Source: Flaccisagitta enflata (taxonomy: Eukaryota; Chaetognatha; Sagittoidea; Aphragmophora). Taken from it: a stretch of DNA of 64,000 nucleotides. The position numbers and the translations under genes are program-made. Below are positions 1 to 13,390 of this stretch, piece after piece (the first letter of the stretch is position 1; each line of letters starts with the position of its first letter). Location of the stretch: positions 91,760,001-91,824,000 of the forward strand of contig OZ231127.1 of NCBI GenBank assembly GCA_965153355.1, read 5' to 3'. The notes under the pieces are model-generated. The model saw only the letters and a program-made list of their open reading frames with translations. It made no database searches and was not told the origin of the DNA.

Positions 1-407
1 TATTAAATCAGATAAAAACAAGCCCAACAGGCCAACAGTCGCGTGCTCCGTTTTACAATTACACACATAAGTACAAAAACACAAACTCCTTCCCTTCCTT
101 CCTCCTCTCTCCCTTCTTTCCTCTCTTCCCTCCTTATTTCCATTCTTCCTTCCTTCTTTCCTTCCTCCCCTCCTACAACTATTTTTACTTTGAAATACCC
201 AAAAATGTCCATGATTTAGATATGTGACCGATGGACAAACCGACAGACACACAGACAGACAGCAAGACACACAGCCACACAGACTGACAGAGCACATGAC
301 TAAAAAGCATAGGCAGATGGAATTATCAAGGTGATCAATTTTATTGTTACGGAGGGTTTCAACGCGTTGTTTTACATTGCATTGTCAAATTGCCGCAACA
401 ACAACAG

Positions 408-454
<47 letters not shown>

Positions 455-503
455 CTATCTAACCTTTTGGGAAAAAAGTAATAAAAAGAGTATCTTGCAA
501 CAT

Positions 504-819
504 CGAATATAACGTCTTAGCCACCAGCAACAACAAAATCAGCAGCAACAACCTAGCAACAACAACAGCAACAGCAGCAACAGCAGCAGCAGCCAACAAC
601 GCCAACAACAACAACAACAACAACAGCAATAGCAGCAACAACAACAGCTATAACAGCAACAGCATATACAACAGTCATGGTAACAACAGCCGCAACAGCA
701 GCAGCAACAGCAACAACAACAGCAACAAGCAACAGCAGCAACAGCAGCAACCCAGCAACCGCAGCAACAACAACAACCAGCAGCAACAACAGCAGCAGCA
801 ACAAAAACAACAGCAGCAA

Positions 820-852
<33 letters not shown>
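504..852. repeat. Interrupted CAA/CAG tract, unit copy 1
   Basis: Mixed CAA, CAG and GCAACA triplets follow a purer CAA tract at 390-452. Copies 2 and 3 hold purer CAA here (6280-6444 and 11715-11842), so this is the most variable part of the unit. Open frames through it are only poly-Gln, poly-Thr, poly-Leu or poly-Cys and are not genes. Confidence 0.9.
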
Positions 853-919
853 TATGCTAACAACAACACAGCTCAGCGGAAGCGTGGAAGCAGACAGTGT
901 CAGCAAAGGTCAACCCCTT

Positions 920-990
<71 letters not shown>

Positions 991-1126
991 CAGTCGGTGG
1001 TAGTTCATGCATAATGGTGCTGCTCCTGGCTACTGTCAGCTGCGGTCACATTTTTCCTGCTGCATGTCGTTTTTAATGTCCTTTTGGCGCAGCGTTGGTT
1101 ACATTTGGTCAAATCTTTTTGACTTT

Positions 1127-1202
<76 letters not shown>
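920..1202. repeat. Two (TC)n tracts, unit copy 1
   Basis: (TC)n at about 920-981 and 1131-1202 bracket about 150 bp of unique sequence (from CAGTCGGTGGTAGTTCATGC). The same pair sits in copy 2 (6510-6590 and 6729-6806) and copy 3 (11903-11970 and 12110-12195) with different tract lengths. Confidence 0.92.
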
Positions 1203-1205
<3 letters not shown>

Positions 1206-2327
1206 CGTCAAGTCAATGAGACAAAAGACTCGCGTCCGTCTAATTTGCATATCGAAGTCGTTTGACTTGGTCTTACGTCACTCAAAGAAATTGAGCATCC
1301 TAGAATGTAAAAGACAAAGACCATTTTTTTGCCAGAATATACGGTCAAGAATGCAATGCAAGCGTTAAAAGATTGCTTTGAAATAGACGTTGTAAAAAGT
1401 TGATGGTCATCTTCAACCTTCCACAAAGGAGTACTTAGAGACACTATTTAAATAACTCAGCAATACCGCTTCATTCGTAACTTGTTATCGACGCAACACA
1501 TCCAGACCATTTCGATGTGACGCAAAATACAAACCAATGCGTTCAGATATACTTGCAGTATGAGTCGTAACCCTCAGACAGATATGCTGCATGCTGTGAA
1601 ACATGGAACAAGACACGCTGAAAGACATGACGCTTGATGTACGAAAAAAGAGGCAGTAAGACAGGTAGTAACGGATGCTTGAAGCTTGAAGCTCCTGAAG
1701 AGGTGCAGGCAAACATGCATGGGCCTTACAACTTGAAGTGCACCCTAGCATGTGTTGCTAGACATACAAGACATGCAATATTAAATACTTGAATGATAAG
1801 ACATGCAATAAAAGGCTGGAAAACAGTAACGCGAGCAGCTAGAAGTCTAATAAGACCTGCCTGAGCCTAACAACTTGATGTACATCTACAGGATATATTA
1901 CTGAACATACAACAACACATTCAGGTGATGCAGCATGTCATGTGGCACCAGGACTAGGACTGGGAAAGACAACAAAGAACCAAAGACCAAGAAAAAGGTG
2001 AAAATTCTGGCAAAAGTGGAGCGCACATCATTCGTCAAGCAATCACATTCACAGGCAGGTAAAGGCTTAAGCACGCGGGGAATTGCGTGTGCACGATGGG
2101 CATTTCGCGCACGTGAAGAACATGCACGCACACGCACACGCTCACGCACAAGCACACGCACACGCGCTTTTACTTTTTCATTGTAACTGCAGCCTTTTGC
2201 CCCGACAGCCGCCGCAGCAGGAAAGGGAAAAGAAATTTCGTGGTCATTGCCAGCAAACAGCAGCAGCAGCAGCAGCAGCAGCAAAACCAAAAGCGGAGAA
2301 AAGAGCACTATCCATCCACAATCTGAA

Positions 2328-2328
<1 letters not shown>
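1203..2328. other. Unique core of tandem unit, no gene seen
   Basis: About 1.1 kb of ordinary sequence conserved in all three copies (equivalents near 6807-7942 and 12196-13334). It holds a short CACGCACACGCTCACGCACA stretch and a CAG run near 2261-2283. Short open frames occur on both strands (for example 1485-1751 minus, 88 codons), but their conservation is explained by the recent duplication. No motif, start context or splice site supports any of them. Confidence 0.6.

Positions 2329-2374
<46 letters not shown>
2329..2374. repeat. (GA)n tract, unit copy 1
   Basis: Uninterrupted GA run preceding the E-box minisatellite. The equivalents are 7943-8006 and 13335-13384. Confidence 0.9.
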
Positions 2375-2433
2375 ACAGGAGGAAAACTGACACAAGTCGC
2401 GATAATGAATCGAGGGAGAGTGAAAGTAAAATC

Positions 2434-3270
2434 GGTGACCCGTAAAAGTTCTCATGTGACCAGTAAAAAGTCACGTGACCAGTAAAAATTCACGTGACCA
2501 GTAAAAAGTCAGGTGACCAGTAAAAAGTCATGTGACCAGTAAAAAGTCAGGTGACCAGTAAAAAGTCATGTGACCAGTAAATAGTTACATGACCTGTAGA
2601 GTAACATGTTTAGTGATAAGTCATGTGACCAGTAAAAGGTAACATGACCAGTAAAAATTCATGTAACCAGTAAAAAGTTATGTGACCAGTAAAAAGTTAT
2701 GTGTCAAAGAAAAAGTCATGTGACCCATAAAAAGCCACATGACCGGTAAAAAGTCATGTGACCCAAAAAAAGTCACACAACCAGTAAAAGTCGTGTGACC
2801 AATAAAAAGTTACATGACCAGTAAAAGTCGCATGATGAGTAAAAAGTCACATGACCAGTAAAAAGTCACATGGCTAGTAAAAACTCAGGTGACCCGTAAA
2901 TCATCACACTACCAATAAAAAGTCACATGACCAGTAAAAAAGTCGCATGATGAGTAAAAAGTCACATGACCAGTAAAAAGTCACATGACTAGTAAAAACT
3001 CAGGTGACCCGTAAATCATCACACTACCAATAAAAAGTCACATGACCAGTAAAAAAGTCGCATGATGAGTAAAAAGTCACATGACCAGTAAAAAGTCACA
3101 TGACTAGTAAAAAGTTACATGACCACTAAATCATCACACAACCAGTAAAAAGTCACCTGTTCAGCAAAAATTCATGTGACCAGTAAACAGTAACATGACC
3201 AGTAAAAAGTAATGTGACCAGTAAAAGTTCACATGCCGAGTAAAAAGTTATGTGACCAGTAAAGATTTAG
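2434..3270. repeat. 19-bp E-box minisatellite, unit copy 1
   Basis: About 43 head-to-tail copies of a 19-bp unit with consensus AGTAAAAAGTCACATGACC. The centre is nearly always TCANNTGA, an E-box hexamer CANNTG; the inner dinucleotide is CG, TG, CA or GG (CACGTG, CATGTG, CACATG, CAGGTG). A second spacing follows at about 3325-3379, TTCGGTCAAAGTCACGTGAC. The unit has no interspersed spacers of differing sequence, so it is not CRISPR-like. Confidence 0.9.
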
Positions 3271-3375
3271 CTCATGCAGATTAGAGAATGCTTGGGGCAA
3301 CTGGCTTTGAATCATGTGATTGGTCAAAGTCATGTGACTTCGGTCAAAGTCACGTGACTTCGGTCAAAGTCACGT

Positions 3376-3482
<107 letters not shown>

Positions 3483-3614
3483 ACTAAAAAAGATACAGAA
3501 TCAGAATCAAATTTAGCGAAGGCTTTGTAAGCGGAAGGACAGGAGAAAGACCGCGAGGAAATAAAACTATGAGAGAGACAGAGAAACAGAAATGAACTAT
3601 GCGAGGGATTTGAT

Positions 3615-3869
3615 CATTGTGTATTGAGTGCAAATTGTCATACAACTTGGAATAGCGAAATTGATTTACAAAAACGCGAATTTTCGATCGAGACATCGAC
3701 CTTCTTCAGGCTAAGAAAGACTGAGAATGAGAGAAGGAGAAGAGACAGAGGGAAAGAGAGAGAGATGGAGAGGAAGAAGAAGAAGATGGATTGGCAAAAA
3801 GGAAGAAACTGATTGTAAATCAATTTCGCTATTCCAAGTTGAATGACAATTTGCACTCAATACACAATG
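3615..3869. mobile_element. Foldback (MITE-like) with 57-bp inverted arms, copy 1
   Basis: Bases 3615-3671 and 3813-3869 are near-perfect inverted repeats of 57 bp (arms begin CATTGTGTATTGAGTGCAAA), separated by a ~141-bp purine-rich loop. A 13-bp direct repeat GGATTTGATCATT lies on the left at about 3606-3618 and beyond the right arm at 3902-3914. The transcript of either strand would form a long hairpin. It carries no open frame that matters. A MITE or foldback element is the simplest reading; superfamily unknown. Confidence 0.75.
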
Positions 3870-3959
3870 CCCGTTCTACAACAGTAACTTCCATTCCCAA
3901 AGGATTTGATCATTCTTCTTTAGCATGAGATTAGTATCTTGAAATCCATCAATTGTCAA

Positions 3960-4106
3960 CTCTCCACCCTCTGGCTCTACCCTCTATACCCTCTACCCTC
4001 TACCCTCTTTCATCTTCCCTCTACCCTCTGGCCTCTACCCTCTTTCCTCTTCCCTCTTCCCTCTTCCCTCTACCCTCTCTATTCTCTCTACCCTCGCGTT
4101 ACAGAT
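3960..4106. repeat. CCCTCTA/CCCTCTTC polypyrimidine minisatellite
   Basis: Repeats of CCCTCTA, CCCTCTT and close variants, pure pyrimidine except for scattered A. It is the same in copies 2 (9450-9596) and 3 (15097-15235). The unit is not a telomeric CCCTAA repeat. Confidence 0.85.
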
Positions 4107-4181
4107 TTGTAGCATCAATTTCAAAATGCTGAGTTTCGTTACGTTAAGTCGATTTGTGGCATTGACGGGTTGTGGAAAAAT

Positions 4182-4185
4182 AACG

Positions 4186-4225
<40 letters not shown>

Positions 4226-4399
4226 CCACGACAGCGAACAGCGACAGCGACAATCAACAGCAACAGCAGCAACAATAACAACAGCAACAACAACCAGCAA
4301 TCCCTCGTGGGACAGTTGAAATTCTTGAATATGTGTTCATGCTGTGAACGCGTTTCACGGGAATGAACGCGTTTTTTGTCTTCACTAGAAACACGCCCT
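4182..4399. mobile_element. CAA tract plus fragment of 5-bp-TSD MITE
   Basis: A CAA/CAG tract (4182-4297) runs into a fragment (about 4302-4399) that matches, in reverse orientation, one end of the MITE at 17682-17925: shared blocks are CCCACGAGGGA, TATTCAAGAATTTCAA and the end CACTAGAAACACGCCC. In copy 2 (9676-9822) CAA has replaced most of the fragment, leaving only the terminal TCTTCACTAGAAACACGCCC. Confidence 0.65.
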
Positions 4400-4723
4400 G
4401 AGGGCATGCAGACAACGACAACAACTGAACGTTTGAAATAGCGTAAGCCGACTCTCACAAGCCAACGCTTGCACTTAACACACTGTGCAGTGCACAGGTA
4501 TTCTTGAGAATAAATGATCGGGGTCTGGAGAGGATCCTCACATGTGACGTCGAATATCGTCAATATCTGATGACGGCCTCTCATCGTGTAACTAGTCACT
4601 GTTGCGGACGTTACTCGCACTGTCCAGCTCCTGCCCATACGATTGATGTGCCAAATTCATCACTGACCCTGCCCATCCGCAGTCCCGCACGTGAAATTTA
4701 GTCATCGTTTATCGGGCCTCCTA

Positions 4724-5064
4724 TTTTTAGATGCGTCGTCGCATCTGTAAAAGAGGGTCTCTGGGTCTGTCCGTCCGTCCGTCCGTCCGTCCGTCCGTCC
4801 GTCCGTCCGTCCGTCCGTCCGTCCATCCGTTGGTCCGTTGGTCCGTCCGTTACGCAAGTGCAAAAAAACCGCGTTTCTCAGCTGTTTTGGCCGCAGTGAG
4901 ATCATTTACTGAAACAAATGATCATCCAAGATGTTTTGGGAGCCTCCTTTACTATTTAGTCATTTCACCCGTCTGTTCGTCCATCTCTCCATATAACTAT
5001 ATCACATGATCAATACACGCAAAGACATAGCCTGGACGCATCGTTGCCCGGTCGGGCTTGTTTT
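4724..5064 (-). mobile_element. Family A (HINE-like) element, subfamily 2, unit copy 1
   Basis: Hairpin end TTTTTAGATGCGTCGTCGCATCT (stem AGATGCG/CGCATCT), then AAAAGAGGGTCTCTGGGTCTGTCC, a (GTCC)n microsatellite, a body, and the opposite end GGACGCATCGTTGCCCGGTC followed by GGGCTTGTTTTC. Strand is given with the hairpin taken as the 3' end. The hairpin half-sequence (GATGCG) reappears near the other end as GACGCATC. The rest of unit copy 1 after it (5065-5622) is unique sequence with a GA tract at 5368-5415. Confidence 0.7.
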
Positions 5065-5362
5065 CTTTTTGCAATGACAAAATCGAAAGTATCTCAACGC
5101 AATATGCAATTCATGACATTAAGAATTCGTTCCACCCCCCCCTCACCAACACACACAGGAAGTCAAATGCGATAAATATGCATTCATCTCAGATTCTTTG
5201 ATCTTTCTTAGATATCGACTGATTTCCTATTTACACCTACTCGTCCTACATTCATCGTTGAAAAGGGCTCTTGATTTAAGTAAATTGTATAAGCAAATCA
5301 CATTACCGTCTTTGGCAAATGCAGTTTGCGTCAATGACCAAATCAATGCAATACGATAAAGG

Positions 5363-5419
<57 letters not shown>

Positions 5420-6029
5420 TTAAAGACGAACATCTACAGAACAGTAAAACAGACAGACAAACAGACAACCTGGCAGACAGAAAGAAAATGAGACAGACAG
5501 AAATACAGACACACAAACTGATATACGAACCAACAGACAGAGAGAAACACAAACAGACAGACAGACAAGAAGTTGAGATCATTTTCTCATTCTTCGATTT
5601 TACACAGAACCCTATTCAATAATATTAAATCAGATAAAAACAAGCCCAACAGGCCAACAGTCGCGTGCTCCGTTTTACAATTACACACATAAGTACAAAA
5701 ACACAAACTCCTTCCCTTCCTTCCTCCTCTCTCCCTTCTTTCCTCTCTTCCCTCCTTATTTCCATTCTTCCTTCCTTCTTTCCTTCCTCCCCTCCTACAA
5801 CTATTTTTACTTTGAAATACCCAAAAATGTCCATGATTTAGATATGTGACCGATGGACAAACCGACAGACACACAGACAGACAGCAAGACACACAGCCAC
5901 ACAGACTGACAGAGCACATGACTAAAAAGCATAGGCAGATGGAATTATCAAGGTGATCAATTTTATTGTTACGGAGGGTTTCAACGCGTTGTTTTACATT
6001 GCATTGTCAAATTGCAACAACAACAACAG

Positions 6030-6076
<47 letters not shown>

Positions 6077-6169
6077 CTATCAACAAAAAAGTAACAAAAA
6101 CAGTATCTTGCAACAATCGAATACAATCTTAGTAACAACAACCGTAACAACAACAACATCAACCACAGC

Positions 6170-6209
<40 letters not shown>

Positions 6210-6288
6210 GCAGCAGCAACAGCAACAACGGCAACAATAACAACAACAGCAGCCACATGAAGTAACCAACAGCCGCAACAACAACAGC

Positions 6289-6445
<157 letters not shown>

Positions 6446-6506
6446 CCGAAAACTCGGCGGAAGCGTCGCGACAGACGGTGTGTCGCCTGAGGTCAACCCC
6501 CCCCTT

Positions 6507-6591
<85 letters not shown>

Positions 6592-6725
6592 GTCGGTGGT
6601 AGTTCATGCATAATGGTGCTGCTCCTGGCTACTGTCAACTGCGGTCACATTTTTCCTGCTGCATGTCGTTTTTAATGTCCTTTTGGCGCAGCGTTGGTTA
6701 CATTTGGTCAAATCTTTTTGACTTT

Positions 6726-6808
<83 letters not shown>

Positions 6809-7938
6809 ATAAGTCAATGAAACAAAAGACTCACGTCCGTCTAATTTGCATATCGAAGTCGTTTGACTTGGTCTTACGTCACTCAAAGAAATTGAGCATT
6901 CTAGATTGTAAAAGACAAAGACCATTTTTTTGCCAGAATATACGGTCAAGAATGCAATGCAAGCGTTAAAAGATTGCTTTGAAATAGACGTTGTAAAAAG
7001 TTGATGGTCATCTTCAACCTTCCACAAAGGAGTACTTAGAGACACTATTTAAATAACTCAGCAATACCGCTTCATTCGTAACTTGTTATCGACGCAACAC
7101 ATCCAGACCATTTCGATGTGACGCAAAATACAAACCAATGCGTTCAGATATACTTGCAGTATGAGTCGTAACCCTCAGACAGATATGCTGCATGCTGTGA
7201 AACATGGAACAAGACACGCTGAAAGACATGACGCTTGATGTACGAAAAAAGAGGCAGTAAGACAGGTAGTAACGGATGCTTGAAGCTTGAAGCTCCTGAA
7301 GAGGTGCAGGCAAACATGCATGGGCCTTACAACTTGAAGTGCACCCTAGCATGTGTTGCTAGACATACAAGACATGCAATATTAAATACTTGAATGATAA
7401 GACATGCAATAAAAGGCTGGAAAACAGTAACGCGAGCAGCTAGAAGTTTAATAAGACCTGCCTGAGCCTAACAACTTGATGTACATCTACAGGATATATT
7501 ACTGAACATACAACAACACATTCAGGTGATGCAGCATGTCATGTGGCACCAGGACTAGGACTGGGAAAGACAACAAAGAACCAAAGACCAAGAAAAAGGT
7601 GAAAATTCTGGCAAAAGTGGAGCGCACATCATTCGTCAAGCAATCACATTCACAGGCAGGTAAAGGCTTAAGCACGCGGGGAATTGCGTGTGCACGATGG
7701 GCATTTCGCGCACGTGAAGAACATGCACGCACACGCACACGCTCACGCACAAGCACATGCACACGCGCTTTTACTTTTTCATTGTAACTGCAGCCTTTTG
7801 CCCCGACAGCCGCCGCAGCAGGAAAGGGAAAAGAAATTTCGTGGTCATTGCCAGCAAACAGCAGCAGCAGCAGCAGCAGCAGCAAAACCAAAAGCGGAGA
7901 AAAGAGCACTATCCATCCACAATCTGAAAAACAGTCAC

Positions 7939-8008
<70 letters not shown>

Positions 8009-8011
8009 TCG

Positions 8012-8806
8012 GTGACCCGTAAAAGTTCTCATGTGACCAGTAAAAAGTCACGTGACCAGTAAAAATTCACGTGACCAGTAAAAAGTCAGGTGACCAGTAA
8101 AAAGTCATGTGACCAGTAAAAAGTCAGGTGACCAGTAAAAAGTCATGTGACCAGTAAATAGTTACATGACCTGTAGAGTAACATGTTTAGTGATAAGTCA
8201 TGTGACCAGTAAAAGGTAACATGACCAGTAAAAATTCATGTAACCAGTAAAAAGTTATGTGACCAGTAAAAAGTTATGTGTCAAAGAAAAAGTCATGTGA
8301 CCCATAAAAAGCCACATGACCGGTAAAAAGTCATGTGACCCAAAAAAAGTCACACAACCAGTAAAAGTCGTGTGACCAATAAAAAGTCACATGACCAGTA
8401 AAAAAGTCGCATGATGAGTAAAAAGTCACATGACCAGTAAAAAGTCACATGACTAGTAAAAAGTTACATGACCAGTAAAAAGTCACATGGCTAGTAAAAA
8501 CTCAGGTGACCCGTAAATCATCACACAACCAATAAAAAGTCACATGACCAGTAAAAAAGTCGCATGATGAGTAAAAAGTCAAATGACCAGTAAAAAGTCA
8601 CATAACTAGTAAAAAGTTACATGACCAGTAAAAAGTTACATGGCTAGTAAAAAGTCAGGTGACCCCTAAATCATCACACAACCAGTAAAAAGTCACCTGT
8701 TCAGCAAAAATTCATGTGACCAGTAAAAAGTAACATGACCAGTAAAAAGTAATGTGACCAGTAAAAGTTCACATGCCGAGTAAAAAGTTATGTGACCAGT
8801 AAAGAT
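8012..8806. repeat. 19-bp E-box minisatellite, unit copy 2
   Basis: Same 19-bp CANNTG-centred repeat as copy 1, with several units rearranged in the middle (8380-8660), as expected for unequal exchange within an array. Confidence 0.9.
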
Positions 8807-8915
8807 TTAGCTCATGCAGATTAGAGAATGCTTGGGGCAACTGGCTTTGAATCATGTGATTGGTCAAAGTCATGTGACTTCGGTCAAAGTCACGTGACTT
8901 CGGTCAAAGTCACGT

Positions 8916-8977
<62 letters not shown>

Positions 8978-9104
8978 TACTAAGATGCAGAATCAAATCA
9001 AATTTAGCGAAGGCTTTGTAAGCGGAAGGACAGGAAAAGACCGCGAGGAAATAAAACTATGAGAGAGACAGAGAAACAGAAATGAACTATGCGAGGGATT
9101 TGAT

Positions 9105-9359
9105 CATTGTGTATTGAGTGCAAATTGTCATACAACTTGGAATAGCGAAATTGATTTACAAAAACGCGAATTTTCGATCGAAACATCGACCTTCTTCAGG
9201 CTAAGAAAGACTGAGAATGGGAGAAGGAGAAGAGACAGAGGGAAAGAGAGAGAGATGGAGAGGAAGAAGAAGAAGATGGATTGGCAAAAAGGAAGAAACT
9301 GATTGTAAATCAATTTCGCTATTCCAAGTTGAATGACAATTTGCACTCAATACACAATG
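9105..9359. mobile_element. Foldback with 57-bp inverted arms, copy 2
   Basis: Arms 9105-9161 and 9303-9359, same arm length and flanks as copy 1. Confidence 0.75.
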
Positions 9360-9675
9360 CCCGTTCTACAACAGTAACTTCCATTCCCAAAGGATTTGAT
9401 CATTCTTCTTTAGCATGAGATTAGTATCTTGAAATCCATCAATTGTCAACTCTCCACCCTCTGGCTCTACCCTCTATACCCTCTACCCTCTACCCTCTTT
9501 CATCTTCCCTCTACCCTCTGGCCTCTACCCTCTTTCCTCTTCCCTCTTCCCTCTTCCCTCTACCCTCTCTATTCTCTCTACCCTCGCGTTACAGATTTGT
9601 AGCATCAATTTCAAAATGCTGAGTTTCGTTACGTTAAGTCGATTTGTGGCATTGACGGGTTGTGGAAAAATAACG

Positions 9676-9772
<97 letters not shown>

Positions 9773-10144
9773 CGACAACGAAAACAACAACGTTTTTTGT
9801 CTTCACTAGAAACACGCCCTGAGGGCATGCAGAAGACGACGACTTCTGATCGTTTGAAATAGCGTAAGCCGACTCTCACAAGCCAACGCTTGCACTTAAC
9901 ACACTGTGCAGTGCACAGGTATTCTTGAGAATAAATGATCGGGGTCTGGAGAGGATCCTCACATGTGACGTCGAATATCGTCAATATCTGATGACGGCCT
10001 CTCATCGTGTAACTAGTCACTGTTGCGGACGTTACTCGCACTGTCCAGCTCCTGCCCATACGATTGATGTGCCAAATTCATCACTGACCCTGCCCATCCG
10101 CAGTCCCGCACGTGAAATTTAGTCATCGTTTATCGGGCCTCCTA

Positions 10145-10485
10145 TTTTTAGATGCGTCGTCGCATCTGTAAAAGAGGGTCTCTGGGTCTGTCCGTCCGTC
10201 CGTCCGTCCGTCCGTCCGTCCGTCCGTCCGTCCGTCCGTCCGTCCATCCGTTGGTCCGTTGGTCCGTCCGTTACGCAAGTGCAAAAAAACCGCGTTTCTC
10301 AGCTGTTTTGGCCGCAGTGAGATCATTTACTGAAACAAATGATCATCCAAGATGTTTTGGGAGCCTCCTTTACTATTTAGTCATTTCACCCGTCTGTTCG
10401 TCCATCTCTCCATATAACTATATCACATGATCAATACACGCAAAGACATAGCCTGGACGCATCGTTGCCCGGTCGGGCTTGTTTT
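10145..10485 (-). mobile_element. Family A element, subfamily 2, unit copy 2
   Basis: Near-identical to the element at 4724-5064. It moved with the unit during duplication rather than inserting twice. The unit-copy-3 equivalent is missing because that copy is cut short upstream. Confidence 0.7.
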
Positions 10486-10781
10486 CTTTTTGCAATGACA
10501 AAATCGAAAGTATCTCAACGCAATATGCAATTCATGACATTAAGAATTCGTTCCACCCCCCCCCCACACACACACAGGAAGTCAAATGCGATAAATATGC
10601 ATTCATCTCAGATTCTTTGATCTTTCTTAGATATCGACTGATTTCCTATTTACACCTACTCGTCCTACATTCATCGTTGAAAAGGGCTCTTGATTTAAGT
10701 AAATTGTATAAGCAAATCACATTACCGTCTTTGGCAAATGCAGTTTGCGTCAATGACCAAATCAATGCAATACGATAAAGG

Positions 10782-10862
<81 letters not shown>

Positions 10863-11399
10863 AGAGACAGAAATACAGACACACAAACTGATATACGAAC
10901 CAACAGACAGAGAGAAACACAAACAGACAGACAGACAAGAAGTTGAGATCATTTTCTCGTTCTTCGATTTTGCACAAAACCCTATTTAGTAACATTAAAT
11001 CAGATAAAAACAAGCCCAACAGGCCAACAGTCGCGTGCTCCGTTTTACAATTACACTCATAAGTACAAACACACAAACTCTTTCCCTCCCTCCCTCCTCT
11101 CTCCCTTCTTTCCTCTCTTCCCTCCTTATTTCCATTCTTCCTTCCTTCTTTCCTTCCTCCCGTCCTACAACTATTTTTACTTTGAAATACCCAAAAATGT
11201 CCATGATTTAGATATGTGACCGATGGACAAACCGACAGACACACAGACAGACAGCAAGACACACAGCCACACAGACTGACAGAGCACATGACTAAAAAGC
11301 ATAGGCAGATGGAATTATCAAGGTGATCAATTTTATTGTTACGGAGGGTTTCAACGCGTTGTTTTACATTGCATTGTCAAATTGCAACAACAACAACAG

Positions 11400-11446
<47 letters not shown>

Positions 11447-11544
11447 CTATCTAACCTTTTGGGAAAAAAGTAATAAAAAGAGTATCTTGCAACATCGAAT
11501 ATAACGTCACAACAGCGTAACAACAGCCGCAACAGCAACAAAAT

Positions 11545-11613
<69 letters not shown>

Positions 11614-11715
11614 CGGCAACAATAACAACAGCTATAACAGCAACAACAACTTCCTTAACCACAACAATCATAGTAGCAGCAACCAACAGCAACAGCAACA
11701 GCAACAACAACAAGC

Positions 11716-11842
<127 letters not shown>

Positions 11843-11898
11843 CCGAAAACTCGGCGGAAGCGTCGCGACAGACGGTGTGTCGCCTGAGGTCAACCCCC

Positions 11899-11973
<75 letters not shown>

Positions 11974-12107
11974 GTCGGTGGTAGTTCATGCATAATGGTG
12001 CTGCTCCTGGCTACTGTCAACTGCGGTCACATTTTTCCTGCTGCATGTCGTTTTTAATGTCCTTTTGGCGCAGCGTTGGTTACATTTGGTCAAATCTTTT
12101 TGACTTT

Positions 12108-12199
<92 letters not shown>

Positions 12200-13331
12200 G
12201 ATAAGTCAATGAAACAAAAGACTCACGTCCGTCTAATTTGCATATCGAAGTCGTTTGACTTGGTCTTACGTCACTCAAAGAAATTGAGCATTCTAGATTG
12301 TAAAAGACAAAGACCATTTTTTTGCCAGAATATACGGTCAAGAATGCAATGCAAGCGTTAAAAGATTGCTTTGAAATAGACGTTGTAAAAAGTTGATGGT
12401 CATCTTCAACCTTCCACAAAGGAGTACTTAGAGACACTATTTAAATAACTCAGCAATACCGCTTCATTCGTAACTTGTTATCGACGCAACACATCCAGAC
12501 CATTTCGATGTGACGCAAAATACAAACCAATGCGTTCAGATATACTTGCAGTATGAGTCGTAACCCTCAGACAGATATGCTGCATGCTGTGAAACATGGA
12601 ACAAGACACGCTGAAAGACATGACGCTTGATGTACGAAAAAAGAGGCAGTAAGACAGGTAGTAACGGATGCTTGAAGCTTGAAGCTCCTGAAGAGGTGCA
12701 GGCAAACATGCATGGGCCTTACAACTTGAAGTGCACCCTAGCATGTGTTGCTAGACATACAAGACATGCAATATTAAATACTTGAATGATAAGACATGCA
12801 ATAAAAGGCTGGAAAACAGTAACGCGAGCAGCTAGAAGTTTAATAAGACCTGCCTGAGCCTAACAACTTGATGTACATCTACAGGATATATTACTGAACA
12901 TACAACAACACATTCAGGTGATGCAGCATGTCATGTGGCACCAGGACTAGGACTGGGAAAGACAACAAAGAACCAAAGACCAAGAAAAAGGTGAAAAAAA
13001 AACTGGCAAAAGTGGAGCGCACATCATTCGTCAAGCAATCACATTCACAGGCAGGTAAAGGCTTAAGCACGCGGGGAATTGCGTGTGCACGATGGGCATT
13101 TCGCGCACGTGAAGAACATGCACGCACACGCACACGCTCACGCACAAGCACATGCACACGCGCTTTTACTTTTTCATTGTAACTGCAGCCTTTTGCCCCG
13201 ACAGCCGCCGCAGCAGGAAAGGGAAAAGAAATTTCGTGGTCATTGCCAGCAAACAGCAGCAGCAGCAGCAGCAGCAAAACCAAAAGCGGAGAAAAGAGCA
13301 CTATCCATCGTACAATCTGAAAAACAGTCAC

Positions 13332-13386
<55 letters not shown>

Positions 13387-13390
13387 TAAA

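Noticed and set aside
1485-1751. 88-codon frame identical in all three tandem units
   Set aside because: Identity is explained by recent duplication of the whole unit, and there is no family match or start context.
2434-3270. Regular short repeats as a CRISPR array
   Set aside because: No distinct spacers, eukaryotic context, and the unit is a continuous 19-bp minisatellite.
3960-4106. CCCTCTA repeats as telomeric sequence
   Set aside because: Unit is not CCCTAA or another known telomere repeat and it is interstitial in each duplicated unit.
4702-5009. DGRTDGRTD / SVRPSVRPS frames
   Set aside because: They read the (GTCC)n microsatellite of family A elements and recur wherever that tract does.
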